64,000 nt of DNA from Immundisolibacter cernigliae. Its GTDB lineage: Bacteria; Pseudomonadota; Gammaproteobacteria; Immundisolibacterales; Immundisolibacteraceae. Positions 1 through 8,919 of the stretch are shown piece by piece (the stretch's first letter is position 1; each line of letters opens with the position of its first letter). The notes under the pieces are model-generated. The model worked only from the letters and a program-made list of their open reading frames with translations. It was not told the DNA's origin and did no database searches. The stretch covers positions 1,860,001-1,924,000 of the forward strand of contig NZ_CP014671.1 in assembly GCF_001697225.1 (NCBI RefSeq), given 5' to 3'. A program made the translations under genes and the position numbers.

Positions 1-58
1 GGATGACACCGTGGCCATTCACCCGACCGCCAGCGAAGAGCTGGTGCTGATGAGGTAA
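1..58 (+). CDS. gor: Glutathione-disulfide reductase, C-terminal end only (partial)
   Basis: The first 58 bases encode the last 18 residues of a protein whose 5' part lies outside the window, ending with TAA at 56-58. The tail reads DTVAIHPTASEELVLMR, which closely matches the conserved C-terminus of glutathione reductase. In that family the HPT segment supplies the catalytic-base histidine next to the FAD/disulfide site of the partner subunit. The enzyme reduces glutathione disulfide with NADPH in the cytoplasm. The next gene starts 3 bases after this stop, so the two are probably co-transcribed. The identification rests on a short tail and is limited to that. Confidence 0.75.
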   Translation, partial: DDTVAIHPTASEELVLMR

Positions 59-60
59 GC

Positions 61-591
61 ATGAACCTGCGCAGTTTCGGCGGACATATGCCGCGCCTTG
101 GCGCGCGCGCCTGGGTGGACCCGGCGGCATTGGCGATTGGCAACGTGGAACTGGACGACGACGTGTCCGTGTGGCCGTTTTCCGTGCTGCGCGGGGATGT
201 GAACCGCATCCGCATCGGCGCGCGCACCAACATCCAGGACGGCTCGGTGCTGCACGTGAACCAGCCGACGCCGGACAAGCCGGCCGGCGATCCGCTGACC
301 GTCGGCGCCGATGTGACCATCGGCCACCAGGTCATCCTGCACGGCTGCACCATCGAGAACCGCTGCCTGGTCGGCATGGGCTCGCTGGTGATGGACGGCG
401 CGCTGCTGCGCAGCGGCGTGTTGTTGGCGGCCGGCTCGCTGGTATCACCCGGCAAGGAGCTGTACGGCGGCTGGCTATGGGCCGGCCGGCCGGCCAAGCC
501 GGTGCGCGAGCTGCGACCCGAGGAGCTGGAGTTTTTCGTGCACTCGGCGGCGCACTACGCCGAGCTCAAGGACGCCTATCGGGCTGGCTGA
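61..591 (+). CDS. Gamma-carbonic-anhydrase-like hexapeptide-repeat protein (YrdA family)
   Basis: This 176-residue protein is built almost entirely of left-handed beta-helix hexapeptide repeats, with recurring I/V-G-x-x-x turns from about residue 25 to 150. Three histidines sit where gamma-class carbonic anhydrases bind metal: H65 (in LHVN), H89 (in IGHQ) and H94 (in LHG). Proteins of this family are homotrimers with zinc or iron sites at subunit interfaces; many have weak or no measured carbonic anhydrase activity. The ATG follows the gor stop by 2 bases, so the pair likely forms an operon. Length is normal for YrdA/PaaY-type members. Physiological substrate is not evident from sequence. Confidence 0.88.
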   Translation: MNLRSFGGHMPRLGARAWVDPAALAIGNVELDDDVSVWPFSVLRGDVNRIRIGARTNIQDGSVLHVNQPTPDKPAGDPLTVGADVTIGHQVILHGCTIENRCLVGMGSLVMDGALLRSGVLLAAGSLVSPGKELYGGWLWAGRPAKPVRELRPEELEFFVHSAAHYAELKDAYRAG

Positions 592-640
592 CGCGCGATT
601 TGGCAGGAGCGGCCATGACCGAGAATCCTGAAGCTGCGGT

Positions 641-705
641 GTGGGAGGCCCGCCGTCGGGCCGAATGCACGATTCCGGAGTTCGCGGCGCGGGCGCCGCT
701 CCCAT
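641..705. repeat. REP-like element, copy A (two facing hairpin units)
   Basis: This 65-bp element lies in the 210-bp gap between the gamma-carbonic anhydrase and phoU. It begins GTGGGAGGCCCGCC and ends GGGCGCCGCTCCCAT. Two GC-rich hairpin units, one around GGCCCG..CGGGCC and one around GCGGCG..CGCCGC, are separated by a 15-base spacer. The outer ends form an inverted repeat GTGGGAG/CTCCCAt. The same two units recur at 17718-17782, 38056-38110 and 43611-43673, with a lone half at 57055-57077. It resembles BIME/REP elements found in other gammaproteobacteria. The rest of the gap shows nothing recognisable. Confidence 0.75.
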
Positions 706-801
706 AAGGGCGCGTGTACCAACCCCAATCAGTCGTCGGCACATGCGCCGGGCTGTGGAATCTCTCCCACAACGGGCCTGCCGACGGTCGTCGGCAGCGG
801 T

Positions 802-1545
802 TCAAACCGTCGGCGGCTGTGCGGGCATATCGCCCTGCACCTGCCGCTCGCGCTCCTCGATGCTGACGTGGCGCACATCCTTGCCCTGCACCAGATAGAT
901 CACGTACTCGGCGATGTTCTTGGAGTGATCGCCGATGCGTTCCAGGGCGCGCGCCGCCCAGATCAGGTTCAGCGCCCAGGTGATGGTGCGCGGGTCTTCC
1001 ATCATGTAGGTCATGAGTTGGCGCAGGATGGCCTCGTATTCCTTGTCGACCGCCAGATCCTCGCGCTCGACTTCCAGCGCCGCGGCCACGTCCATGCGGG
1101 CGAAGGCATCGAGCGCCTTGTTCAGCAGCCGGCGCGCCAGATCGCCCATGTGCCGCATGGTCGGCCGCGAGCGGCCGGGCTCGACATTGGCCAGTTCCAG
1201 CACCGTGCGCGCCACCCGCTCGGCCTGATCGCCAATGCGCTCCAGGTCGGTGACGGTCTTGATGACGGCGAAAATGAGCCGCAGGTCACCCGCGGCCGGC
1301 TGGCGGCGCGCCAGGATGCGGCTGCACTCCTCGTCCAGGTTCAGTTCGAGCGCGTTGACCTGCAGGTCGCCGCCGACCACCGAAGCGGCCAGCTGCGTGT
1401 CGCCGTCTTCCAGCGCGCTGATGGCGTCGGCGATCTGCCGCTCAACCACGCCGCCCATGTGCAGCACGTGGCTGCGCAGGTTCTCCAGCTCCTGGTTGTA
1501 CTGCTGCGAGATGTGATGGCCGATGTCGTCCTTGCCCAATGTCAT
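802..1545 (-). CDS. phoU: Phosphate transport system regulator PhoU
   Basis: PhoU is the cytoplasmic negative regulator that links the Pst transporter to the PhoR kinase, keeping the Pho regulon off when phosphate is plentiful. The 247-residue protein is all helical and has two tandem PhoU repeats. Each repeat carries an acidic metal-binding E/DxxxD-type pattern, visible near LERIGDQAERVART in the first half and LERIGDHSKNIAEYV in the second. It is the last gene of the pst operon and starts 15 bases after pstB. Length matches the family (about 230-245 residues). A role in sustaining PhoR inhibition is inferred from family and context. Confidence 0.96.
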   Translation of the reverse strand: MTLGKDDIGHHISQQYNQELENLRSHVLHMGGVVERQIADAISALEDGDTQLAASVVGGDLQVNALELNLDEECSRILARRQPAAGDLRLIFAVIKTVTDLERIGDQAERVARTVLELANVEPGRSRPTMRHMGDLARRLLNKALDAFARMDVAAALEVEREDLAVDKEYEAILRQLMTYMMEDPRTITWALNLIWAARALERIGDHSKNIAEYVIYLVQGKDVRHVSIEERERQVQGDMPAQPPTV

Positions 1546-1560
1546 GGCTTGCCCCCGCGC

Positions 1561-2373
1561 TCAGCCGTAACGGCCGGTGATGTAGTCTTCCGTCCGCTTC
1601 GATTTCGGATTGGTGAAGATCAGGTTGGTGTCGCCGAACTCCACCAGTTCGCCCAGATACATGAAGGCGGTGTAGTCCGATACGCGCGCCGCCTGCTGCA
1701 TGTTGTGCGTCACGATCAGGATCGTGACCTTGTCCTTGAGGCGGTGGATCAGCTCCTCGATGTTGGCAGTCGCGATCGGATCCAGCGCCGAGGTCGGCTC
1801 GTCGAACAGCATCAGCTCCGGCTCGGTGGCCAGCGCGCGGGCAATGCACAGGCGCTGCTGCTGGCCGCCGGACAGGTTGAAGGCCATGTCGTCCAGGCGG
1901 TCGCTGACTTCCTCCCAAAGCGAGGCGTCGCGCAACGCCACTTCGACTTTTTCTGCCATCACGCGCCGGCTGCGCTCGCCCCGCACCCGCAGGCCGTAAG
2001 CCACGTTCTCGAAGATCGACTTGGGGAACGGATTGGGCTTCTGGAACACCATGCCGATGCGCATGCGCACCTCGATCGGGTCCACGGACCGGTCCAGGAT
2101 GTCGATACCGTCCGGCTGGAACACGATCTGGCCGCTGTAGCGACTGCCGTCGTACAGGTCGTGCATGCGGTTGAAGCAGCGCAGGAAAGTCGACTTGCCG
2201 CAGCCGGACGGGCCGATCAGGGCCGTCACGCGGTTGGCGGCTACCGGCATGCTGACGTGCTTGAGCGCCTGCAACTCGCCGTAGAAGAAATCCAGCTCAC
2301 GGGCCTCGGCTTTCAGCGGCGGCATCGTTGCGCCCGCCGCCTGCGCGCCGATCACGCCGGCTGACATATCCAT
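1561..2373 (-). CDS. pstB: Phosphate ABC transporter ATP-binding protein PstB
   Basis: PstB is the ATPase of the high-affinity phosphate importer PstSCAB, acting at the inner face of the membrane. The 270-residue protein has all ABC motifs: Walker [11 protein letters not shown]-loop at FQKPNPFP, signature LSGGQQQR, Walker [14 protein letters not shown] and the switch histidine in VTHN. I chose the ATG at 2373, giving MDMSAG, because AGGGA lies about 8 bases upstream. The same frame stays open far upstream, through pstA in another frame, but that extension is not protein-like. The gene starts 11 bases after the pstA stop. Regulation comes with the whole pho/pst cluster. Confidence 0.96.
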   Translation of the reverse strand: MDMSAGVIGAQAAGATMPPLKAEARELDFFYGELQALKHVSMPVAANRVTALIGPSGCGKSTFLRCFNRMHDLYDGSRYSGQIVFQPDGIDILDRSVDPIEVRMRIGMVFQKPNPFPKSIFENVAYGLRVRGERSRRVMAEKVEVALRDASLWEEVSDRLDDMAFNLSGGQQQRLCIARALATEPELMLFDEPTSALDPIATANIEELIHRLKDKVTILIVTHNMQQAARVSDYTAFMYLGELVEFGDTNLIFTNPKSKRTEDYITGRYG

Positions 2374-2384
2374 GCCGCTTTCCC

Positions 2385-3305
2385 TCACCATTTGATTCGT
2401 TTGCGGTAACGCACGCGCAGCCAGATGGCAGCGGCGTTCATCAGAAGCGTCATGACCACCAGCACCACACCGGCGGCGGCGGCGTTTTCCTGAAAGGCCG
2501 CCTGCGGACGCGACATCCAGTTGAACATCTGTATCGGCATCACCGTGAACGGCGAGCGCAGCCACTCGAAGGAAATGAACGGGAACTCGCCACCCACCGG
2601 TGCCGGCGGCAGAAAGGCGATGAAAGTCAGCGCGCCGATGGTGATGACCGGTGCCGTCTCGCCGATGGCGCGCGCCAGGCCGATGATCACGCCGGTCAGA
2701 ATGCCGCCGGTCGAGTACGGCACCACGTGGTCGCGCACCGTCTGCCAGCGCGTGGCACCCAGCGCGTATGCGCCCTCGCGGATGGTGCCCGGGATGGCGC
2801 GGATGGCCTCGCGGGTCGACACAATGATCACCGGCAGGATCAGCAGCGCCAGCGTCAGGCCGGCCGACAGGATGCTCTGCCCGAAGCCCATTCCATACAC
2901 GAACAGGCTCAGCGCCAGCAGGCCGTAGACGATCGACGGCACGCCGGCCAGGTTGGTGACGTTGACCTCGATGATCTCGGTCACCCAGTTGCGCCGGGCG
3001 TACTCCTCCAGATACACGCCGGCGGCAATGCCCAGCGGAATCGCCGCCAGCGCCGTGACCAGCATGACCAGGCTGGAGCCGACAATCGCGCTCAGAATGC
3101 CGGCCTGCGCTGCGCGTCGCGATGGAAAGTGGCTGAAGAACTGCCAGTTCAGCCGGCCGGCGCCGTCCTGAATCAATCCGACCAGCAGCATCGCCAGCGT
3201 CAGCACGCCGACCATCAGGCACAGCAGACCGACAATGACGAATACCTTGTCCCACTGTTTGCCGCGCGCCACCAGGCGGTGCACGGCCTGCGCGTCGTAC
3301 GCCAT
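2385..3305 (-). CDS. pstA: Phosphate ABC transporter permease PstA
   Basis: PstA is one of two membrane permeases of the phosphate importer. The 306-residue product starts [10 protein letters not shown] and has six predicted membrane segments. The first is around residues 22-45 and the rest lie in the binding-protein-dependent permease domain, with the EAA-type loop visible as [19 protein letters not shown]. The ATG at 3305 overlaps the pstC TGA by one base (ATGA-type junction), which supports this start over a longer open frame that runs back into pstC. It pairs with PstC in the membrane and with PstB in the cytoplasm. Confidence 0.95.
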   Translation of the reverse strand: MAYDAQAVHRLVARGKQWDKVFVIVGLLCLMVGVLTLAMLLVGLIQDGAGRLNWQFFSHFPSRRAAQAGILSAIVGSSLVMLVTALAAIPLGIAAGVYLEEYARRNWVTEIIEVNVTNLAGVPSIVYGLLALSLFVYGMGFGQSILSAGLTLALLILPVIIVSTREAIRAIPGTIREGAYALGATRWQTVRDHVVPYSTGGILTGVIIGLARAIGETAPVITIGALTFIAFLPPAPVGGEFPFISFEWLRSPFTVMPIQMFNWMSRPQAAFQENAAAAGVVLVVMTLLMNAAAIWLRVRYRKRIKW

Positions 3306-4273
3306 CAGTAGGCCTCCCGGAAACGCTTGCGCACCAGGTGGCCGAGCACGTTGAAGAACAGCGTCAGCAATACCAGCACCAGGCCGACGGCGAAGATGCT
3401 CTGGTATTCGAGGCTGCCGTGCGGCAGGTCGCCCAGCGCCACCTGCACGATGAAGGCGGTGATGGTGGCGCCCGACTCGCGCGGATCGAAGGTGAAATTC
3501 GGCTGCTGGCCGGCGGCGACCGCCACCACCATGGTCTCGCCCACGGCGCGCGAAATGCCCAGGATATAGGCCGCCACCACGCCGGAAGTCGCCGCCGGCA
3601 TCACCACCTTCAGGGCGGTCTGCAGGCGCGTGGCGCCCATCGCGTAGGAACCCTCGCGCATGTGCATGGGCACCGCGCGCATGGCGTCCTCGGCCACCGA
3701 ACTGATGTAGGGAATGATCATGATGCCGATCACCAGGCCCGGTCCGAGCATGTTGAAGCCGGGCAGCTCCGGCATGAACCACTGCAGGGCCGGGGTCACC
3801 ATCACCAGCGCGAAGTAGCCGAACACGACGGTGGGAATGCCGGCCAGCAGTTCCAGCGTCGGTTTGACGGTCTCGCGCACGCGGTGACTGGCAAATTCAC
3901 TCAGGTAGATCGCCGTCACCGTTCCGACCGGCACCGCCAGCAGCAGCGCCACGCCGGTGGTGGTCAGCGTGCCCGCCAGCAGTGGCGCAACACCGAAGTG
4001 CTTGTCGGTGAACATGATGGTCCACTGCGTGTCGGTCAGGAAATCCTTCAGCGACACGTGCTGAAAGAAGGCCTGCGACTCGTAGACCAGAATGGCGACG
4101 ATGGCAACCGTCACCGCGACCGCGGAGAAGGCGGCCAGAAACAGCACCCCCTCGATCAGGCGCTCGCCCCAGTGGCGCAACGCCTTGTGGGCAAAACGGT
4201 CGGGGCGGGTGTCGGCGAACGCGGTGTTCACTTTTCGGACCGGGGTGGACATGGCGGCTTTTCGGGGCGGCAA
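3305..4273 (-). CDS. pstC: Phosphate ABC transporter permease PstC
   Basis: PstC is the second permease of the phosphate importer. The product has a cytoplasmic lead, a first membrane segment near residues 38-60 and a C-terminal permease domain with an EAA-type loop ([18 protein letters not shown]). Two starts are possible. A TTG at 4273 gives 322 residues and has AGG 6 bases upstream. An ATG at 4252 gives 315 residues, starting MSTPVRK, but lacks a clear ribosome-binding site. I report the TTG start with moderate confidence. The 3' end overlaps pstA. A strong hairpin separates it from pstS. Confidence 0.93.
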   Translation of the reverse strand: MPPRKAAMSTPVRKVNTAFADTRPDRFAHKALRHWGERLIEGVLFLAAFSAVAVTVAIVAILVYESQAFFQHVSLKDFLTDTQWTIMFTDKHFGVAPLLAGTLTTTGVALLLAVPVGTVTAIYLSEFASHRVRETVKPTLELLAGIPTVVFGYFALVMVTPALQWFMPELPGFNMLGPGLVIGIMIIPYISSVAEDAMRAVPMHMREGSYAMGATRLQTALKVVMPAATSGVVAAYILGISRAVGETMVVAVAAGQQPNFTFDPRESGATITAFIVQVALGDLPHGSLEYQSIFAVGLVLVLLTLFFNVLGHLVRKRFREAY

Positions 4274-4293
4274 ACTTTACCTGAACACAACAA

Positions 4294-4333
4294 CTGCGGG
4301 CCGGGGGACGGCGCACCACCCCCCGGCCCGCAG
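4294..4333 (-). terminator. Strong hairpin between pstS and pstC
   Basis: A perfect 14-bp inverted repeat (CTGCGGGCCGGGGG and its complement) with a 12-base loop lies between the pstS stop and the pstC start. Read in the direction of transcription it is followed by TTGTTGTG, only weakly U-rich. It could act as a partial terminator or as a stabiliser of the upstream pstS message. Either would give more PstS than membrane subunits, as is usual for binding-protein genes. Confidence 0.7.
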
Positions 4334-4351
4334 CTGCGGATTTCGCAAGCC

Positions 4352-5368
4352 TTACAGCTTGCCTTCGCGCTTGAGCAGGTCTTCCACCTTCAGACCGACC
4401 TCGGACGCACCGCCAAAGCCGGTGCCCAGCTTGCCGCTGCGGAAGTTTTCCAGCGCCAGCTCATACGCCGCCGCCGGCAGGTCGACGTAACCGACCTCCT
4501 TGGCCAGTTCGGCGCCGTTCTTGAGATAGAACTCGACGAACTCGCGCACCTCCGGCCGGGCCTTTGACTTTTCCTTCACGTAGATGAAGATCGGCCGGGA
4601 CAGCGGCACATAGGCGCCATTGTTGACCGTGGCCAGGGACGGCAGCACCGCGTCGGCGTCCGCCGTGGCCTTGATCGGCACCGCCCTGAGCTTGTCCTTG
4701 TTCTCTTCGTAGTAGGCGAGGCCGAAGTAGCCCAGCGCGCCCTTGTCGCGGGACACGAACTGCACGATCACGTTGTCATCCTCGGAGGCCTGGTAGTCGC
4801 CGCGGGAGGACTTGGCCTTGGCCATGACCGCTTCGGTGAAGTAGTCGAAAGTGCCGGAATCGGCGCCCGGACCGGCCAGCTTGAGCGGCATGTCCGGGAA
4901 GCTGTCGCGAATCTGCTTCCAGCTGGTCACCTTGCCCTGTGCGGCCGGCTCCCACATCTTCTTGAGTTCTTCCACCGTCAGGTAGTCGACGAAGTCGTTG
5001 TTCTTGCCGACCACGACCGTGAGCGCGTCATAGGCCACCGGCAGTTCGTAATACTTCACGCCGGCCTGGGCGCACAGGATCATCTCCTCGCGCAGGATCG
5101 GCCGCGAGGCGTCCGAAATGTCGGTCTCGCCACGGCAGAAGCGCTTGAAACCGCCGCCGGTGCCGGAGATGCCGACCGTCACCTTGGTGCCGCCGGACAC
5201 TTTCTGGAATTCTTCCGCCACTGCCTCGGTGACCGGGTAGACGGTGCTCGAACCATCGATCTCGATCAGCCCGGCCGCATGCGCCGTGCCGGCCGACCAA
5301 CCACCCAGCGCGGCCAACAGGCCGGCGGCACGCAGGGTCACCTTCACGGCATCAGGAAAATATTTCAT
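4352..5368 (-). CDS. pstS: Periplasmic phosphate-binding protein PstS
   Basis: PstS captures phosphate in the periplasm and delivers it to PstCA. The 338-residue precursor, starting MKYFPDAVKV, has a signal peptide of about 31 residues ending in an AHA-type cleavage site before AGLIEIDGSST. Phosphate-binding signatures of the PBP_like_2 fold are visible: IDGSSTVYP near the mature N-terminus, SGTGGGFKRFC, SDASRPI and ADSGTFDYF. The ATG at 5368 has GGAG about 8 bases upstream; a longer open frame is not needed. A terminator-like hairpin lies only 27 bases upstream. Expression may therefore depend on read-through from the porin gene or on a promoter inside the short gap. Confidence 0.95.
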   Translation of the reverse strand: MKYFPDAVKVTLRAAGLLAALGGWSAGTAHAAGLIEIDGSSTVYPVTEAVAEEFQKVSGGTKVTVGISGTGGGFKRFCRGETDISDASRPILREEMILCAQAGVKYYELPVAYDALTVVVGKNNDFVDYLTVEELKKMWEPAAQGKVTSWKQIRDSFPDMPLKLAGPGADSGTFDYFTEAVMAKAKSSRGDYQASEDDNVIVQFVSRDKGALGYFGLAYYEENKDKLRAVPIKATADADAVLPSLATVNNGAYVPLSRPIFIYVKEKSKARPEVREFVEFYLKNGAELAKEVGYVDLPAAAYELALENFRSGKLGTGFGGASEVGLKVEDLLKREGKL

Positions 5369-5394
5369 TGGGGGTACTCCTTGAGTTGCGTATC

Positions 5395-5431
5395 GGAAAA
5401 AGTGGCGGCCTCCCAGCATGGGCGGCCGCCA
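5395..5431 (-). terminator. Rho-independent terminator or attenuator between porin and pstS
   Basis: An 8-bp perfect stem (TGGCGGCC/GGCCGCCA) with a partly paired interior is followed, in the minus-strand direction, by CTTTTTCC. This is a good intrinsic terminator at the end of the porin gene. The pstS start codon lies 27 bases beyond the T-run. If pstS has no promoter of its own, the hairpin would act as an attenuator inside a porin-pstSCAB-phoU transcript. Confidence 0.75.
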
Positions 5432-5455
5432 TTACCGGCGCGTGACGAACGGCGA

Positions 5456-6721
5456 TCAGAACTTGGCCTCTACGTCCACCTGCAGGGTGTTGACGCTGGC
5501 GTCGTCGGTGAAGCGGCTGGCGACGTCGGACTCGGCCATGAAATAGGTAGTGCCGATCGAGAAATTCTTGCCGAGGTCGTACTTCAGCTTCAGCTTGTGG
5601 CCACGCGAGCCGACGTAGCCGGCGGCAAAGTCCGAATCGGTGAACGCACCGACCACGCCGTTGCGCTGCACGTCGCGGTAGTTGTAGTCCACGCCAACGT
5701 CGAACAGGCGGGTCATCACCCCGACCAGCCAGGCCTGGTCCTGATCGTCGTCGGGGCCGCGGGCCGCGCCGTTCATCACGTACTGGCCGTACACCGACAG
5801 CGGCAGCGGCAGGCCGATCACGTCGACCTGGCCGAAGGCCTCGTACAGGCGGAACTGGTCGGTCGTATTGCCGTTCACACGCAGCGCAGCGCTGTCCTCA
5901 TCGTCGTCGTAGGCGTATACGCTGCCGCCCACGGTGACCTTGAAGCTGTCACCGGGGAAAAAGCGCGTACCGACCTGGCCCGCGTACAGGCGCAGGTCGT
6001 GCTCGAACTGCACACCCTCGCCATCGATGTTGTCCTGCAACACGTAATAGCCGGCGCTGCCGAACACCTCCGTGCCGCCGAACAGGCGCTTGTAGGTGAC
6101 GGCGCCGCCCTCGGGGTTGATGTCGCCGTCCCAGATGGTGTCGCCCATGCTCACCCACGGCTGCTTCATCTTGCCGCCGAACACCTTCAGTCCCGGCACC
6201 TGCAGCGGGTGATAGTCGATGTATGCCAGGTCCAGCCACAAATCCTTCTTGTTGAAGTAGTCGGTCAGATCCTGATTGGTGGAGCGGGCGTCCTTGCCGC
6301 CGCCGGAGGCGATCTGGATGCCGGCCTCGACCTCCGGGTTCACCTGCGTGAAGGCACCCAGGCGCGCGCGAATGCGCTGGCGGTCCTTGTCGCGACCGCC
6401 GCTATCCAGTTCGTCCTCGATGTGGATGTTCTCGTAGCGCACGCGCACGTCGCCCTTGAGCTGGGTATTCATGGCCCAGGCGAGCTTCTGCTGCAGCGCG
6501 GTCATCTCTTCCGACTTGACCTGCTTGCTGGCGGTGCGCTCGGCGGCTTTCGTCTCGCGTGCCAGGTCGGCAGTCAGTTCGGCGTGCTGGGCGGCGGTGA
6601 TCGAGCCATTGGCCATCAACATGTCGAGCAGTTTGCCGTCGACCGCCGCATAGGCCGGGACGGTTGCGGCGAGCAACAGGCCGCCACACAGGCCCGCGGT
6701 TCGTGCAGTGACAAGACGCAT
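5456..6721 (-). CDS. Putative outer-membrane porin, likely phosphate-starvation induced
   Basis: The 421-residue precursor starts MRLVTARTAG and has a signal peptide ending near AYA-AVDGK. A short helical/coiled segment follows (residues about 25-75, rich in E, K and A), and then a long stretch of alternating amphipathic beta strands ending in a terminal aromatic (VEAKF). This layout fits the single-protein putative porin family (Porin_5-like) of trimeric 16-18-strand channels. The ATG at 6721 has AGGGAGA 7 bases upstream. A candidate Pho box lies about 130 bases upstream and pst genes follow. The likely role is therefore phosphate or polyphosphate passage across the outer membrane under starvation, like OprP/OprO; this is inference from context. 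Confidence 0.85.
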   Translation of the reverse strand: MRLVTARTAGLCGGLLLAATVPAYAAVDGKLLDMLMANGSITAAQHAELTADLARETKAAERTASKQVKSEEMTALQQKLAWAMNTQLKGDVRVRYENIHIEDELDSGGRDKDRQRIRARLGAFTQVNPEVEAGIQIASGGGKDARSTNQDLTDYFNKKDLWLDLAYIDYHPLQVPGLKVFGGKMKQPWVSMGDTIWDGDINPEGGAVTYKRLFGGTEVFGSAGYYVLQDNIDGEGVQFEHDLRLYAGQVGTRFFPGDSFKVTVGGSVYAYDDDEDSAALRVNGNTTDQFRLYEAFGQVDVIGLPLPLSVYGQYVMNGAARGPDDDQDQAWLVGVMTRLFDVGVDYNYRDVQRNGVVGAFTDSDFAAGYVGSRGHKLKLKYDLGKNFSIGTTYFMAESDVASRFTDDASVNTLQVDVEAKF

Positions 6722-6850
6722 ATCGAAATCTCCCTGCTTGAGGCGGAACGACGCTGGCGTCATTCCTGACAAGGCTGGTCCGTCGTGCGGTCAGCCGGAA
6801 CGACCGGCGCGGGGCCGATCCGTAAAGCAGGGCAAGTGTCACAGCCCTAT

Positions 6851-6868
6851 GTGACAGTACCGTTACAG
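6851..6868 (-). promoter_or_regulatory. Candidate Pho box upstream of the porin-pst genes
   Basis: On the minus strand this reads CTGTAAC-GGTA-CTGTCAC: two 7-base half-sites 11 bases apart, the spacing of PhoB direct repeats (consensus CTGTCAT-N4-CTGTCAT). A third similar unit, CTGTGAC, follows 13 bases later. It overlaps the last codons of phoR and points at the porin gene. A possible -10 (GACACT) lies about 11 bases downstream, where a PhoB-dependent promoter would have it. Confidence 0.75.
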
Positions 6869-8191
6869 GCAGGGGGCGTTTATGACGGCTTCGGAAGCCG
6901 GTACTGGCCGCGCCGCGGCGGGCAGGAACACGCAGCTGAAGGTGCTGCCGGCGCCAATCTGGCTGCGGATGCGCAGCTCGGCCTCGTGTCGGGCCAGCGC
7001 GTGCTTGACGATGGCCAGACCCAGGCCGGTGCCACCCTTGGCCCGTGAGCGGCTGGCGTCGACCCGGTAGAAGCGCTCCGACAAGCGTGGCAGGTGCTCG
7101 GCGGCGATGCCCTCGCCGTTGTCCTGCACGTCCAGCACCGGTCGGTCGTCCTGCAGCCGCCAGCGAATGGTGATCGTGCTGCCGTCGGGCGTGTGCTGCA
7201 CGGCGTTGCCGACCAGGTTGGAGAAGGCGCTGCGCAGCTCGGATTCGTTGCCACGCAACCAAAGGCCCGGGTCGGCGTCGACCTCGATTCGGTGCCGTCG
7301 GCTGCCACTGAGCGCGATCGCTTCGCTGCGAATCAGGTGAAGCAGGTTCGGGACGTTGACGTCGCTGTCTGCGCCGCGACCGCCGTCGCCTTCCAGCTGC
7401 GCCAGCATCAGCATGTCGTCGATGATGCGCTGCATGCGCAGCGTCTGCTGGGTCATCAGATCAAACGGGCGGCGCCAGCGTTCCGGCAGCACCGTACTGT
7501 CCCGCGTCAGGGTCTCCAGAAAGCCATAAACCACCGTCAGGGGGGTACGCAGCTCGTGCGATGCGTTGGCGACGAAGTCCCGCCGGACTTGCTCCAGTCG
7601 CCGCACCTGGGTGATGTCGCGCACCACCAGCAGCCGGCGGCCCTGACCGAAGCTGACGATCTGTGCGTGCAGCATCAGGTCGTCGCCCTGAGGCGCCGGG
7701 AACTCCACGCCTGCCGCGCGCTCACCCTCGCCACTGAAATACCGGGCAAAGGCCGGATGGCGCACGACATTGGTAATGCGCTGGCCCAGATCGCGCGGCG
7801 TACGCAGGCCCAGCAGGCGCTGCGCGGCCTCGTTGCACCAGTCGATGCGGCCATCCTCGCCCAGCAGCACGGCCGCATCGGGCAGGGCGGCACTGGATTC
7901 CTCGAAGCGCTGCACGATCTGCGCAAGACGGCGCTGGGCGGCCGTCGCTTCCCGCCGTGACCGGTGCAGGCGTTCGAACAGCTCGCCCCACAGGCCAACC
8001 GACTCGGGTGTGTCGCCGTCGCTGCCCAGGCGGGCCGCCAGGCGCAGGATATTTCGAACGTGCCAGGCGACGTAGCTCAAAAGACCCAGGCCGGCACCAG
8101 CGCCGGCATCGCCCGCCATCCAGCCCAGCAGCGCACCACCGGCCAGCAGCCCGCCGCCGAGGGCAGTCTCGGCCACCGCGCCGCGGATCAC
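6863..8191 (-). CDS. phoR: Phosphate regulon sensor histidine kinase PhoR
   Basis: PhoR phosphorylates PhoB when phosphate is scarce. The 442-residue protein has two N-terminal hydrophobic segments (residues about 8-26 and 30-45), a linker, and a PAS domain (about 100-195). The HisKA domain follows with the phospho-acceptor H212 in NASHELRTPLT, and then a HATPase domain with N-box NLVGNAVQHT and G-boxes DNGEGI and GGTGLGLAI. There is no large periplasmic domain, as expected for PhoR, which senses through PstSCAB-PhoU. The start is GTG at 8191, 4 bases after the phoB stop, so the two are co-expressed. Its 3' end contains the Pho box of the next transcription unit. Confidence 0.95.
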   Translation of the reverse strand: MIRGAVAETALGGGLLAGGALLGWMAGDAGAGAGLGLLSYVAWHVRNILRLAARLGSDGDTPESVGLWGELFERLHRSRREATAAQRRLAQIVQRFEESSAALPDAAVLLGEDGRIDWCNEAAQRLLGLRTPRDLGQRITNVVRHPAFARYFSGEGERAAGVEFPAPQGDDLMLHAQIVSFGQGRRLLVVRDITQVRRLEQVRRDFVANASHELRTPLTVVYGFLETLTRDSTVLPERWRRPFDLMTQQTLRMQRIIDDMLMLAQLEGDGGRGADSDVNVPNLLHLIRSEAIALSGSRRHRIEVDADPGLWLRGNESELRSAFSNLVGNAVQHTPDGSTITIRWRLQDDRPVLDVQDNGEGIAAEHLPRLSERFYRVDASRSRAKGGTGLGLAIVKHALARHEAELRIRSQIGAGSTFSCVFLPAAARPVPASEAVINAPCL

Positions 8192-8195
8192 CGGT

Positions 8196-8885
8196 TCAGC
8201 CCTTGGCCGACAGCCGGTAGCCAGCCCCGCGCACGGTCTGGATCAGCCGGTCCTTGCCGGCTGGCGAGAGCGCCTCGCGCAAGCGGCGCACGTGTACGTC
8301 CACGGTGCGTTCCTCGATGTACACGTTGCGACCCCACACCTGGTCGATGAGCTGGCTGCGGCTGTATACCCGGTCCGGGTGCGCCATCAGGAACTGCAGC
8401 AGCCGAAACTCGGTCGGGCCGATTTTCAGCTCGCCCTCGCCCGACACGACTCGATGGTCGACCGGATCCAGCCGCAATCCGTCCACAGCCAGCTCCTCGC
8501 CGGCGGCATGCGGCGAGGCGCGACGCAGCACGGCCTTGATGCGAGCGGCCAGTTCGCGCGGCGAGAAGGGCTTGGGAATGTAGTCGTCGGCGCCGGCATC
8601 CAGGCCGGTGACCACGTCGGCTTCCTGCGTGCGGGCGGTCAGCATGATGACCGGGATGTCGCGGGTGCCCGGGTCGCGCTTGAGTTCGCGTGCGAACTCG
8701 ATGCCGCTCTGGCCGGGCAGCATCCAGTCCAGCACGATCAGGTCCGGGTTGCTGTCCGCCACCAGGCTGCGGGCCGCGCGCACGTCGGTGGCCACGTCGC
8801 AGCGGTAACCGCTGTCGGACAACGCGAAAGTGAGCATCTCGCAGATGGCCGGCTCGTCTTCGACGATGAGGATGCGTATAGGCAT
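8196..8885 (-). CDS. phoB: Phosphate regulon response regulator PhoB
   Basis: PhoB is the DNA-binding response regulator of phosphate starvation. The 229-residue protein has a receiver domain (residues 1-120) with acidic pocket E9/D10, phospho-acceptor D53 in VLDWMLPG and the conserved lysine in PKPFS. A winged-helix OmpR-type output domain follows (about 130-229) with the recognition-helix signature [14 protein letters not shown] tripartite Pho-box-like array lies 35-63 bases upstream, indicating autoregulation. It is the first gene of the phoBR unit. Confidence 0.96.
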   Translation of the reverse strand: MPIRILIVEDEPAICEMLTFALSDSGYRCDVATDVRAARSLVADSNPDLIVLDWMLPGQSGIEFARELKRDPGTRDIPVIMLTARTQEADVVTGLDAGADDYIPKPFSPRELAARIKAVLRRASPHAAGEELAVDGLRLDPVDHRVVSGEGELKIGPTEFRLLQFLMAHPDRVYSRSQLIDQVWGRNVYIEERTVDVHVRRLREALSPAGKDRLIQTVRGAGYRLSAKG

Positions 8886-8919
8886 GGATGCCCGCCTGGA
8901 TTATCGAGGCGCGTATTGG

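Noticed and set aside
868-2364. Long plus-strand ORF (498 residues) opposite phoU and pstB
   Set aside because: Antisense to two well-recognised genes; product is rich in R, H, Q and A repeats typical of shadow frames in high-GC DNA.
1561-3255. A 564-residue version of PstB running through pstA
   Set aside because: The upstream 290 residues are pstA in another frame; the ATG at 2373 with a ribosome-binding site fits the family.
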